Assembly: GCA_029210695.1 (NCBI GenBank)
Contig: JARGFH010000017.1
Span: 1 to 63,231 of the forward strand
DNA length: 63,231 nt
Reading direction: 5' to 3'
DNA from: Acidimicrobiia bacterium
GTDB taxonomy: Bacteria > Actinomycetota > Acidimicrobiia > Spongiisociales > JAHEDJ01
This document shows, one piece after another, positions 24,395-32,817 of this stretch. Within the stretch, counting starts at the first letter, position 1. Each line of letters starts with the position of its first letter. The notes under the pieces were generated by a model. It ran no database searches and had not been told where the DNA came from. It saw nothing but the letters and a program-made list of their open reading frames with translations. A program made the position numbers and the translations under genes.

Positions 24395-25122
24395 CAGGAC
24401 ATCGGTTCGAGGAACTCGTCGACCTGTGCCTGCGCGTAGGGGAGATTCGGGCCGTCGATGAGTTCCGCCTGAATCACGAGTCGCTCCCGGGCCGAAAAGC
24501 GCGGGTTGCAGGTCGTCAGGGTGATCCACGCCCCGCGTTTGGGGTTCGTTACCCACACATCGGTCGGGAGAACGATCAATACCTCCCGGATCGCGAATAC
24601 GTGATCGCCCAGGGCAGTCTCCACCACGATTTCGTCGCCGGGCTCGAGGAGATCGAGGTCGTAGAACGGGGCGCCATATGTGGTGCGGTGGCCACTGATC
24701 ACCGCGTTCCCCGGCTGACCGGGCAACGGCGTCCACGGCATGTGACCGGGACCGTCTTTGAGCGTCTCCCGGCCGACACCCTCCATCAGCACATGTTCGA
24801 GTTCGATCTTGGGAATGCTGATGATCCCGAATGCCTGTCCCTCCTCAGGCATCGGCTCTTCGAAGAGGACCGGTGCGGGCGGCACAACGAACGTGCCGTG
24901 AGTCGTAGCATCGTCGTCATCAAGAACGACTGCGGGCGGGAAATCACCTTCTTCGAGGAGTTGGTCTCGCACCGAGGTGAAGCGGGCGGCGACCTCATCT
25001 GCGGCGGCCTCCTGGGCGCGACTGGCGATCAGGTTTGTGCCGACGAGTTGGTAGGCGAGGAAGGCCAGGATCAGTCCACCGGCCCAGATCATCGTCCAAC
25101 CCAGAATTCGCAGCGTCTTCAT
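24394..25122 (-). CDS. Class E sortase
   Basis: 242 residues from ATG 25122 (MKTLRILGWTMIW); the reading from 25170 adds 16 residues without support. An N-terminal anchor (MIWAGGLILAFLAYQLV) is followed by the catalytic domain: GIISIPKIELEHVLMEGV, AVISGHRTTYGAPFYDLDLL with the catalytic His, and WITLTTCNPRFSARERLVIQ with the catalytic Cys and Arg. The TLTTC motif fits class E, which attaches proteins with LAxTG signals in high-GC actinobacteria. No substrate with a sorting signal was recognised in the window. Confidence 0.9.
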   Translation of the reverse strand: MKTLRILGWTMIWAGGLILAFLAYQLVGTNLIASRAQEAAADEVAARFTSVRDQLLEEGDFPPAVVLDDDDATTHGTFVVPPAPVLFEEPMPEEGQAFGIISIPKIELEHVLMEGVGRETLKDGPGHMPWTPLPGQPGNAVISGHRTTYGAPFYDLDLLEPGDEIVVETALGDHVFAIREVLIVLPTDVWVTNPKRGAWITLTTCNPRFSARERLVIQAELIDGPNLPYAQAQVDEFLEPMS

Positions 25123-25201
25123 TGGTCCCCAGAGACGTCGTATCGCTACAACTCTACCGCCAACACCCAACTATCCGATCTCATCGTGGTTGCGCGACCA
25201 C

Positions 25202-25972
25202 TCAGCGTCCATGCCACTTCGGACTCCGCTTTTCCATGAAGGCGGCCACCCCTTCAGTGGCATCTTCGGTCATGGAGACCAGAGTCAACGCGCCTTGCAG
25301 GTGGTCGAGCGCGGCGTCAAAACCCATGTCCTCAGCAGCGTAGAAAGCGTCGCGTCCGAGTTCGAGTATCGCCGGGCTCTTCGAGGCAAGCTCCGTGACG
25401 GTCTCATCGACGACGTCATCGAGACTTCCGGTCGCTACCACCCGTGAAACCACCCCAAGTCGGAAGGCCTCCTCAGCAGTGATGAGCCGGCCGGTCATCA
25501 TCAGCTCCAGGGCGGCCTTACGCGGCATGGATCGTTGAAGAACCGCACTGATCATCATCGGCCAGAGTCCAACGTTGATTTCCGGCATTCCAAACTTCGC
25601 CCGATCAACGGCGATCACGATGTCACATGCGGCTGCCAGCCCGAAACCGCCCGCCAGAGCGTGCCCGTTCACCCGCGCCACCGTCGGCTTCCCTCCTCTT
25701 CTCATGAGGCGGAAGATCTCGGCCAGCACCCCGCGGGCATGATGGAGCGCAATCGGCTCGTCGACGAAACCGCCCGAGAGGTCCCCGCCCGCGGAGAACG
25801 CTCGATCACCTGCGCCGGTGATCACAATCACCTTCACGGCCCGGTCGGCGATGGCTTCCCTCAACCGGTCCAGTACCGCCTGCATCACCTCGACCGACAT
25901 CGGGTTCATTCGGGTCGGATCGTCGAGCATGAGTGTGGCCCGCGGCGCAACAACCTCGTATGTGAGCATCAT
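25202..25972 (-). CDS. Enoyl-CoA hydratase/isomerase family protein
   Basis: 256 residues with the crotonase fold: LMLDDPTRMNPMSVEVMQAV, VIVITGAGDRAFSAGGDLSG (oxyanion hole), RVNGHALAGGFGLAAACDIV and AKFGMPEINVGLWPMMI. The Glu in FGMPEI matches one of the hydratase catalytic residues; the other usual Glu near GGFGLA is not obvious, so isomerase or another crotonase activity is possible. It is monocistronic, with no beta-oxidation genes beside it. Confidence 0.85.
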   Translation of the reverse strand: MMLTYEVVAPRATLMLDDPTRMNPMSVEVMQAVLDRLREAIADRAVKVIVITGAGDRAFSAGGDLSGGFVDEPIALHHARGVLAEIFRLMRRGGKPTVARVNGHALAGGFGLAAACDIVIAVDRAKFGMPEINVGLWPMMISAVLQRSMPRKAALELMMTGRLITAEEAFRLGVVSRVVATGSLDDVVDETVTELASKSPAILELGRDAFYAAEDMGFDAALDHLQGALTLVSMTEDATEGVAAFMEKRSPKWHGR

Positions 25973-26151
25973 GTCCTTCCGACCCGGTCAAACTAGTGGC
26001 CCGCCACACAATTGGTGGGAACGAATTTCCGCGACAGTCGGTTGCCGTTGCGTCGAAGTGGAGTACGCCACCAACTGCGCCGAGGGCCGGGGGGAAGGCA
26101 ATCGAAGCCATGATGCGCTGAGTAGGTCTCTGTGAGTGGTACGGTTCGCGC

Positions 26152-26742
26152 ATGGTCTGGTTGGCCCTCGTCCTATTCCTCGCGGCGACCATCGCGGTCA
26201 TTCGTGGTGGCAAACTGCGCAACCTGTCCGACATTCGATTGCGCTTGTGGTGGCTGCTGATACTGGGCTTCGGACTCCAGTCGATCACAGGTTTCTTCCC
26301 ACAAGACGCCACCTGGGCAAGGCCCACCGGCATCACGCTGATCCTGGTTTCATACGTCCCGTTGCTCATCATGGTGATCCTCAACAGGGATAGGCCCGGA
26401 ATGTGGTTGGCAGGACTCGGGATCCTCATGAACTTCTCAGTGATCGCGGCCAACGGCGGTATGCCGGTACTCGAAGGAGCCGCCATCGTGGCAGGCGGGT
26501 TTCCCGAGTCGGTGGACCTAACCAGCAACTACAAACACCTCGTCCTCGACGAAGGCACACGTCTGGCGTTCCTCGCCGACGTCATCCCATTGCGGTTCAT
26601 CGGCCAGGGTCAGGTCATCTCACTCGGTGATGTGTTGCTGGCCGTGGGCCTCGGCCGGTTCCTGGAGCACGAGCTGCGCCGCCCTGTGCGCTGGTTCAAA
26701 CACGGAGCGCAGGCGGAGGCCGGCTCGGCGCGTCGCGTCTAA
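26152..26742 (+). CDS. DUF5317 family membrane protein
   Basis: 196 residues with about five helices (VWLALVLFLAATIAVIRGG, LWWLLILGFGLQSITGFF, TGITLILVSYVPLLIMVIL, MWLAGLGILMNFSVIAANGG). The segment NFSVIAANGGMPV and the later VIPLRFIGQGQVISLGDVLL are typical of DUF5317. The function is unknown. In other bacteria the family often neighbours HD-domain proteins, and here two HD proteins lie just downstream in the opposite direction. It ends at a 70-nt palindrome. Confidence 0.75.
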   Translation: MVWLALVLFLAATIAVIRGGKLRNLSDIRLRLWWLLILGFGLQSITGFFPQDATWARPTGITLILVSYVPLLIMVILNRDRPGMWLAGLGILMNFSVIAANGGMPVLEGAAIVAGGFPESVDLTSNYKHLVLDEGTRLAFLADVIPLRFIGQGQVISLGDVLLAVGLGRFLEHELRRPVRWFKHGAQAEAGSARRV

Positions 26743-26745
26743 CAC

Positions 26746-26815
26746 CCCCAACCTCGTTTTCGCGCGGGATTCGCTCCATATACGGTGGAATCGCCGCGCG
26801 AAAACGAGGTTGGGG
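26746..26815. repeat. 48-bp palindrome, copy D, extended to 70 nt (convergent genes)
   Basis: The 48-bp core is 26757-26804. Flanks CCCCAACCTCG and CGAGGTTGGGG pair perfectly, extending the stem by 11 bp. The inner part ATTC...GAAT and TCC...GGA also pairs. It starts 4 bp after the DUF5317 stop and ends one base before the HD protein stop, an ideal place for a bidirectional terminator. Confidence 0.85.
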
Positions 26816-28048
26816 TTACAGGTTGGCGTCGGCGATTTCGCGGAGGGCTTCCACGACGTCGGGGTCGTAGTCATAAGCGGCACCCCGGTGCAATACCTCG
26901 AGCGCCTCGAGGTGGGAAAACCCGAGTTCCGTCGTCGCGTGGTCGTAGGCGCTGGTGGCCTTGATCACTTTGGACGCCATCGGTAACTCGAGGTCCTTGA
27001 ACTCGCCGGGGCGCCGGTAGGGATGATGCTGCTGGCGAACCAGGTGAGCGATGCGATCGAGGTAGGGCGACTCGGCGATGATCTCGGCGCCCCACCTGGC
27101 GATGTCCTCGTCGGTGAAACCCATCTTGATCACATTCGGCTCATTCAGCGTCACCCGACCGATGTCGTGCATCATTGCCGCGAACCTGATGTCCTCTACC
27201 TCGTCCGGCGAAAGGCCGAGTCGCTGCCCGACCTCCACCGCCATGGCCGACGTCCGATCGCCGTGACCGTCCGGTGACAAACCGGCGACCTCCGGGATCC
27301 GCGAGAGCGCACGGATCGTCTGCCAGTAGGTGGTCCTCGCATCCTGATACCGATGAAATGCCAGATGAGCGAACGCATACGGCACGGCTACCACGATCAC
27401 CGCAGCCCACAGGTCGATCCTGGCGTAGGCGAATCCGAACAAGGCTCCCGTCGCCAGCAGACTCAACGCCACCATCCAGTCCTTGACGGCCAGCAGCCAG
27501 AGGTAGCGGCGGCTGATGCGCCGCCGGCCGAACGTCACGAACGCCCACAAGAACATCTCGAGCATGAACCAGGTCGCCGATCCGAGCGTGAAGCCGATCA
27601 AGTCGGCGGCGTCCGAGTCGAGACCCCAGCCGCCCAGCGTCGGGGCCACATATCGGAGAACCGTCGCGTAGACGCCGGCGCCGACTGCCCTGCGCAATGC
27701 GATGGCCAAGGAAATCACCGCTTCTTCGCCACGCAGAACGGCGATCGCCCACGAAACAAGCGCTCCTCCCACGAAGACGGCGCCGCTGGCGACCAGATCG
27801 ATGGCGCCGCCAGGTGTCCGCATCACGAGCGGAACGGCCGCCGCCACTGCAAACCCAAGAGATAGCCGGTTGCCACTAGTCGCCGGAACCATGATTTGCG
27901 ACGCGCCGGCCAGTGCAGCGACGCCCACGAGGATCTCCGCCAGTTCACCGCGAACTTCAATCAGCAAGAGAGCGAAGAGGGCGGCGGCAGCCAACGCCCA
28001 CATCACGTCCATCAGCCGTGAACGCGGCGCCGGCTCAGTTCTGCCCAC
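26816..28048 (-). CDS. Membrane HD-domain protein with degenerate HD-GYP motif
   Basis: 410 residues from GTG 28048, with GGGAGG 5 bp upstream, overlapping the end of the preceding gene by 14 bp; the 460-residue reading lies inside that gene. About eight helices occupy residues 15-230 (AALFALLLIEVRGELAEILV). The cytosolic HD domain carries RFAAMMHDIGRVTLNEPNVI and LVRQQHHPYRRPGEFKDLEL. The usual DGxGYP is replaced by PYRRPGEF, so c-di-GMP hydrolysis may be lost and it could be a receptor or regulator. It is the second gene of a tandem pair. Confidence 0.75.
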   Translation of the reverse strand: MGRTEPAPRSRLMDVMWALAAAALFALLLIEVRGELAEILVGVAALAGASQIMVPATSGNRLSLGFAVAAAVPLVMRTPGGAIDLVASGAVFVGGALVSWAIAVLRGEEAVISLAIALRRAVGAGVYATVLRYVAPTLGGWGLDSDAADLIGFTLGSATWFMLEMFLWAFVTFGRRRISRRYLWLLAVKDWMVALSLLATGALFGFAYARIDLWAAVIVVAVPYAFAHLAFHRYQDARTTYWQTIRALSRIPEVAGLSPDGHGDRTSAMAVEVGQRLGLSPDEVEDIRFAAMMHDIGRVTLNEPNVIKMGFTDEDIARWGAEIIAESPYLDRIAHLVRQQHHPYRRPGEFKDLELPMASKVIKATSAYDHATTELGFSHLEALEVLHRGAAYDYDPDVVEALREIADANL

Positions 28049-29378
28049 GCGTCCTCCCTTCCGCCATCCGGCGCGCCTGCTCGTCGTCGGTGAAGCCGGG
28101 CGAGCCGTACCGCTCTCCGGTACGGGCGAGAGCCCGCGCCAGGGACTCGACGATGTGCGGATCGAATTGCGTCCCGGCATTGCGCCGAAGTTCGTCAAAT
28201 GCGTAATCCTGGCTGAGGGCCATCCGGTATGAACGGGTGCTGGTCATCGCATCGAAGGCGTCCGCTACCGCCAGAATCCGGGCCTCCATGGCGGGACGCT
28301 GGCCGTGTTGGTGACCACTTCCGCCGTAGCCGTTGCCGTCGAACTGCGAGTGATGACCGGAGGCGATTTCCACCATCGGCCGGAGGAACTCGACCTCGGC
28401 GAGGATGTCTTCCACCACGTGGGCGTGAGCCTGAAGATTCTCGTACTCATCCTCGGTGAGACGGCCTCGTTTGCGAATGAGATCACGCGGGACTGCCAGC
28501 TTGCCGACATCGTGGATCAGGGCGGCGACGCGAACCCGCTCGAGCCGGGAACCACGAAAGCCGAGATCCTCGCCGATCAGCTGAGCGAAGTAGGCGACCC
28601 GCTCGGTATGGCCCCTGGTATATAGGTCCTTGGCCTCGAGGGCTTTGATGAATCCCCGCAGCGTCGCCTCATGGGCCTCCCGGAGTTCTCCGTAGGAGGC
28701 GAAGGTGTAGTGGCCGGCAACGAAGACCACGAGAATCAGAGGCAACACCGCAAATCCGACGGCGCTGTAGACGATGCCGAGGAATCCGCCGAGCACACCC
28801 ATCACGAGGTATGACACGAGAATCATCGCCATCCCCGACCACGGCCGAATGTCGCGCCGCCCAAAGGCAAGGCGCACAATCGTCCGAACCTGGCCGTAGT
28901 TCAACACTGCGTAGACAATGGCCGCCACAGATGCGGCACCTACCACCCGGGCGATATTCCCGGCTGCGCCCGGGTCGATGCCAGACGGGATCAGCAGGTC
29001 GAGCGCAAGGCCGGCGGATCCTGCGCTGACCACCAGCTGTCCGAAGTTCACGGCTGGTTGGAACCAGCGACGCTCCCGGATGTCGCGAGGCACCAGGGGG
29101 CCGAGCGCGGCGATGGTGGCGATGCCCAACGCGGCACTGCTGCCCTCGAGTGCAAAAATCGTGCCGCCGGTGAGTGCCACCATGATGGTCGAACTCGCCA
29201 TTAGCTGATCGTTTATCTCGACGGCCCTCCATTCGAGATACACGAATGGGACGGCGAACGCCGCCCAGAGTGCGACATTGGGGAATGACTGCGTGAGGAT
29301 CAGCGCCGTGAGCACGATCACACCAATCGCCACATAGGCGACGGCCAGTCGGATTCGTACAAGCCTCTGGGTACTCAC
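28035..29378 (-). CDS. Membrane HD-GYP phosphodiesterase-like protein
   Basis: 447 residues. Seven to eight helices occupy the N-terminal half (LAVAYVAIGVIVLTALIL, ALWAAFAVPFVYLEWRAVE). The HD-GYP domain follows: TRGHTERVAYFAQLIGEDLG, VRVAALIHDVGKLAVPRDLI, ASGHHSQFDGNGYGG (GYP read as GYG), MEARILAVADAFDAMTSTRS. The metal ligands look complete, so hydrolysis of c-di-GMP or a related dinucleotide is plausible. The N-terminal half resembles that of the next gene, so the pair arose by duplication. Upstream lies a 29-residue peptide gene. Confidence 0.85.
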   Translation of the reverse strand: MSTQRLVRIRLAVAYVAIGVIVLTALILTQSFPNVALWAAFAVPFVYLEWRAVEINDQLMASSTIMVALTGGTIFALEGSSAALGIATIAALGPLVPRDIRERRWFQPAVNFGQLVVSAGSAGLALDLLIPSGIDPGAAGNIARVVGAASVAAIVYAVLNYGQVRTIVRLAFGRRDIRPWSGMAMILVSYLVMGVLGGFLGIVYSAVGFAVLPLILVVFVAGHYTFASYGELREAHEATLRGFIKALEAKDLYTRGHTERVAYFAQLIGEDLGFRGSRLERVRVAALIHDVGKLAVPRDLIRKRGRLTEDEYENLQAHAHVVEDILAEVEFLRPMVEIASGHHSQFDGNGYGGSGHQHGQRPAMEARILAVADAFDAMTSTRSYRMALSQDYAFDELRRNAGTQFDPHIVESLARALARTGERYGSPGFTDDEQARRMAEGRTRGQN

Positions 29379-29414
29379 GTCTCGCCCTTTTTGGAAAGAT
29401 GCCCGGACGGGCGC

Positions 29415-29504
29415 TCAGCCAACCTTGAATGATGCAGCACCGGCGACGATTAACGCCGACAAGCTGCTTGCAATCGCAATGAAACGGGCCACTTTGGCCT
29501 TCAT
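29415..29504 (-). CDS. Putative 29-residue membrane peptide
   Basis: An ATG at 29504 opens a 30-codon frame: basic start MKAKVARFIAIAS, hydrophobic core SLSALIVAGAASF and the end KVG, then TGA. The layout resembles a lone signal peptide or single-helix peptide. GGTGA precedes the start by about 9 bases. It is the only frame in this space with a membrane-peptide look and lies 36 bp before the HD-GYP gene on the same strand. It may be a leader peptide, a regulator of the HD-GYP pair, or chance; no homologue can be claimed without a search. Confidence 0.4.
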   Translation of the reverse strand: MKAKVARFIAIASSLSALIVAGAASFKVG

Positions 29505-29815
29505 AAGGAGCTATCACCTAAAGGGATGTCTCTTCATAGTCGCTAGTGACCATGACGAATGTTCCGCTTCGCTGTGGGATTAGTTCCTGGCTGATCGCTC
29601 TATCCGGGCATCCTCCTCCCACCGGCATCTGCCGGTTGGACCTCCAAACTTCAATTCCAGAGGCTCCCAAGTTGCCCAGCCCCGCTCTCGGCGAGTCGAG
29701 CCAGCACGCCCGCTCCGCCATTCGTCGTCGAAGACGACTGGCCGGAGCCTACCAGTGCATTGGTTCGCATCTCAATTACTTCGTCGTGCCGGACGGCAAC
29801 GCTACATTGACGGTG
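29505..29815. other. Divergent control region, possibly a structured leader
   Basis: 311 bp between the divergently read peptide/HD-GYP unit and the 205-residue gene. On the minus strand it has a strong stem (ACCGGCA-GA-TGCCGGT, 29621-29636) inside a purine-rich stretch and a paired CCTC/GAGG block next to it. I tested c-di-GMP-I, c-di-AMP and THF riboswitch consensus patterns by eye and none fits. ORFs reading through it look like shadows. Confidence 0.35.
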
Positions 29816-30433
29816 ATGCGCTATCAGGAACTCGAAGAGACCCTCTGCCGTCTTCCGACCGTTGATGCCGCCAGAGTGGTCGGGACCAATGGAACCATCA
29901 GCGAGATCCACATCCTGGGCACCCCCGGGAAGGCTCCCAAGCAGGTAGTGCGCGATGTCCAGTCCCTGGCAATGGCCCAATTCGGGCTGACCGTCGACCG
30001 CCGGGTCATCTCGGTGGTGCAGATCGAGAACGAGGAGATTGGCCGGAGCGACAGGCCGGCGATCGTCGACATCCTGGAGGAACCGGTCGGATCCCGGCTG
30101 ACGGTGACCGTCACGCTGGCCTGGCAGAACGAGATGATCACCGGGGTAGCGAGTGGCCCCAGTGCCGCGACAACTCGCCTCCGCTCAGTTGGCGAAGCAA
30201 CGGTGGCCGCCCTCGAACACGGCATCGGGGATGACACGGCACTGGCGCTTGCCGCCCTAGAAACGCCGACGATTGGATCCCGCCAGGTGGCCGTTGCACA
30301 GATCGTGATCGTGTCCGGCGGCGAGGAACGGCTCGTCGTCGGATCCGCCCTGGTCGGCCCGAACGAGGCACAGGCCGCAGTGCGCGCCGTTCTCGATGCC
30401 GTCAACCGGCTCGTGCCGGGCTTCAGGCGTTAG
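29816..30433 (+). CDS. Conserved hypothetical protein
   Basis: 205 residues from ATG 29816 (a GTG directly upstream is possible). The longer ORF from 29546 runs through non-coding sequence and is rejected. Features: N-terminal helix (RYQELEETLCRLPTVDAARV), then TISEIHILGTPGKAPKQVVR with DVQSLAMAQFGLTVDRRVIS, giving an alpha-beta domain, and two beta-rich halves with VTVTLAWQNEMITGVASGPS. The PKQVVRDVQS block recurs, as I recall, in proteins of unknown role in Clostridia and actinobacteria. It is divergent from the HD-GYP pair and 12 bp before the gamma-glutamyltransferase gene. Confidence 0.6.
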   Translation: MRYQELEETLCRLPTVDAARVVGTNGTISEIHILGTPGKAPKQVVRDVQSLAMAQFGLTVDRRVISVVQIENEEIGRSDRPAIVDILEEPVGSRLTVTVTLAWQNEMITGVASGPSAATTRLRSVGEATVAALEHGIGDDTALALAALETPTIGSRQVAVAQIVIVSGGEERLVVGSALVGPNEAQAAVRAVLDAVNRLVPGFRR

Positions 30434-30445
30434 CGCCTGCACACC

Positions 30446-32014
30446 ATGCTGCGCCGGATCGAGGCACAGACGTTCGGGGATGTAGTCGTCACGGCGCATG
30501 ATCTCAGTACGCAAGCCGCAATGGAGATCCTGGCAACAGGCGGAAACGCCGTGGATGCCGCTATCGCCGCCAACGCCGTTCTCGGTGTATGCGAGCCCCA
30601 AACCTGTGGCATCGGTGGCGACCTCTTCGCCATCATCTTTGACCCGGGAGCGGAAGCGCCCACTGCCTTGAACGCATCTGGTCGTGCCGGAGCAGGAGCA
30701 GATCCCAACGCCATCCGCGCGTCGGGTGCAGTGGCGATCCCGTGGGATCACCCACTAACCGCCACCGTTCCCGGATGCGTCGATGGATGGGAAGCCCTGT
30801 CCGCTCGATACGGCTCGATGCCACTTTCCGACGCTCTCACGCCCGCCATCCGGCTGGCCGAAGGCGGGTTCCCGGCCTCAACCGAACTGGCCGGAGCCCT
30901 TCGTAACCTGGATCCGTCGTTCCGCGAGCAGCCGTCGGCCCGGGCCTTCTTCGAGGCCGGCGAACCGCAACGCGGCGATCGTATCCGGCGCCCGGACTTG
31001 GAACGTTCGTTGCGCAGCATCGCAGAGGGAGGGCGCCGGGCCTTCTACGAAGGTCCACCAGGCGAGGCCATCATCGCCGCCACCGGATCTCTGATCACGG
31101 CCGCCGACCTCAAACGGCAACAGGCCGACTGGATAGACCCGCTCGCCCTCGACGTCTTCGGCCGGACAGCTTGGACCATTCCTCCGAATACACAGGGCTA
31201 CCTCACGCTGGCGACTACCTGGATCTTCGATCACCTCGGCCCACCTGCAGATCCGAACGATCCACAGTACGTTCACACCCTCATCGAGGCCTACCGCTCG
31301 ATGGCCTGGGAACGCAACGATCTGGTGTCCGACGCCGATTTCGCTCCTCTCCCCCCCGCCGAACTCGTTTCCCCTCAACGACTCCACACCCGGAGCCGAC
31401 GCATCACCGACCGGGCCGCGACATGGCCAACCGACGCGACCCCACCGGGAGGCACCACCTACCTGTGCGCGCTGGATCGGAACGGGCTCGGCATCTCTCT
31501 CATCCAATCGAATTTCATGGGGATCGGAAGCGGAATCGCGGCGGGCGACCAGGGGTTCTTCCTCCACAACCGGGGAGCAGGATTCAATCTCGTTCCCGGC
31601 CATCCGAACGAGCTTGCACCTGGCAAGCGGCCACTCCACACGCTCTCTCCATCACTGTGGACGAAGGACGGAGGGCTCGATTTGATTCTCGGAACGAGGG
31701 GCGGCCACCAGCAACCCCAGCTCCTGGCCCAGGTCGCCGCGCACCTGTACGCCGCAGGCGATCGACCGGGTACCGCGCAGGCGAGACCCCGGTGGACGAC
31801 TGAAGACCTCTCGGGATCCTCCCGGATTCGGGTTGAGGCACGTATGCCGGAGGCCGTGCAAAGCGACCTGCGCCGCCGTGGCCACGACATCGAGGTGGCC
31901 GGGGATCTCGAAGGTGGGTGGGGGCCAGTGTCGCTGATCACCGTCGATGCGGGCGGACTGAGGACCGGCGCGCCGGACCCCCGGGTAGAAACCACCTCGG
32001 TCGGTGTGCGATGA
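30446..32014 (+). CDS. Gamma-glutamyltransferase family protein
   Basis: 522 residues. It shows the Ntn-hydrolase proenzyme layout: AAMEILATGGNAVDAAIAAN, EPQTCGIGGDLFAIIFDP, TVPGCVDGWEALSARYG, then the autocleavage site PPGGTTYLCALDRNGLGISL where a Thr begins the small subunit, and GTRGGHQQPQLLAQVAAHLY at the end. No signal peptide is seen, so it is probably cytosolic, in contrast to classical secreted GGT. Glutathione or mycothiol-type conjugates, or gamma-glutamyl amides, are possible substrates. It overlaps the phosphatase gene by ATGA. Confidence 0.85.
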   Translation: MLRRIEAQTFGDVVVTAHDLSTQAAMEILATGGNAVDAAIAANAVLGVCEPQTCGIGGDLFAIIFDPGAEAPTALNASGRAGAGADPNAIRASGAVAIPWDHPLTATVPGCVDGWEALSARYGSMPLSDALTPAIRLAEGGFPASTELAGALRNLDPSFREQPSARAFFEAGEPQRGDRIRRPDLERSLRSIAEGGRRAFYEGPPGEAIIAATGSLITAADLKRQQADWIDPLALDVFGRTAWTIPPNTQGYLTLATTWIFDHLGPPADPNDPQYVHTLIEAYRSMAWERNDLVSDADFAPLPPAELVSPQRLHTRSRRITDRAATWPTDATPPGGTTYLCALDRNGLGISLIQSNFMGIGSGIAAGDQGFFLHNRGAGFNLVPGHPNELAPGKRPLHTLSPSLWTKDGGLDLILGTRGGHQQPQLLAQVAAHLYAAGDRPGTAQARPRWTTEDLSGSSRIRVEARMPEAVQSDLRRRGHDIEVAGDLEGGWGPVSLITVDAGGLRTGAPDPRVETTSVGVR

Positions 32015-32658
32015 GTACGACCTACGCGCTGCTCGTCAGGCACGGGGAAGCCGTCGGCAATCGAGAAGGCCGGCTCATCGGACAAACAGATGCACCGCTC
32101 TCGGAACTCGGACATCAACAGGCAGAGGCGGTCGGCGTCCGACTCTCGAACCTTCCAATCGGCCGCATCATCTCGAGCGACCTTCCCCGAACCATGCAGA
32201 CGGCGGAGCCGCTCGCCGGCCTTCTCGATCTCGAGGTCGAGACCGAACCCCGGTTGCGTGAGATTGCCAATGGTGCGTGGGAAGGGCGCATGCCCGATGA
32301 AGTCGAGGCTGAGTGGCCCGACCTCTGGAAGAGGTATCGAGCCCACGAAGACGTGTCCCGACCTGCAGGCGAGTCCTGGGCCGAGGTCGGAAAGCGGGCA
32401 GTCGCAGCCATTCGAGAAATCCCGGCTGCCGAGGACAACCTGGTGGTGGTCTTCACCCACGGCGGCCCCATCATCCAGATCCTGCGGTGGGCAATCGGCC
32501 TCCCCCACGACACACACGTGTACACGGGGCCGATGGGAGCGATGGCCAACACCGGGATCAGCACGATCACATTCCCCGAGCCCCGGCTCCTCGGCTATAA
32601 CGATGTCGGACACCTGACGGGCCTCGTTCGCCATCCGGATCACCCGTTCTTTGGTTGA
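32011..32658 (+). CDS. Histidine phosphatase (phosphoglycerate mutase-like)
   Basis: 215 residues; the ATG overlaps the GGT stop. The RHG motif LLVRHGEAVGNREGRLIGQT carries the phospho-His, followed by IISSDLPRTMQTAEPLAG, the acid/base segment REIANGAWEGRMPDEVE and VVVFTHGGPIIQILRWA. It belongs to the PhoE/GpmB/cobC-like branch, so a broad small-phosphate phosphatase is the safest call. The longer reading from 31918 is a shadow. It is probably coupled to GGT translation. Confidence 0.87.
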   Translation: MSTTYALLVRHGEAVGNREGRLIGQTDAPLSELGHQQAEAVGVRLSNLPIGRIISSDLPRTMQTAEPLAGLLDLEVETEPRLREIANGAWEGRMPDEVEAEWPDLWKRYRAHEDVSRPAGESWAEVGKRAVAAIREIPAAEDNLVVVFTHGGPIIQILRWAIGLPHDTHVYTGPMGAMANTGISTITFPEPRLLGYNDVGHLTGLVRHPDHPFFG

Positions 32659-32817
32659 TTTCGCGACCCGGTTGCGGAGGCTGAATGCCGATCGGGCCAT
32701 CCCATCTTTTCCCAGATTCGAGCTTGCGCTCGATTTGCACACCCCCTAGCCTGACCGTCGATCCCACCATCACGAGCATGTGCTGGCTCGCGGGGAACAT
32801 GGAGGCGGAGTTTTTTT

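Noticed and set aside
29505-29815. c-di-GMP or c-di-AMP riboswitch
   Set aside because: The conserved cores of GEMM-I and ydaO-type RNAs could not be found on either strand by eye; only an unassigned stem remains.
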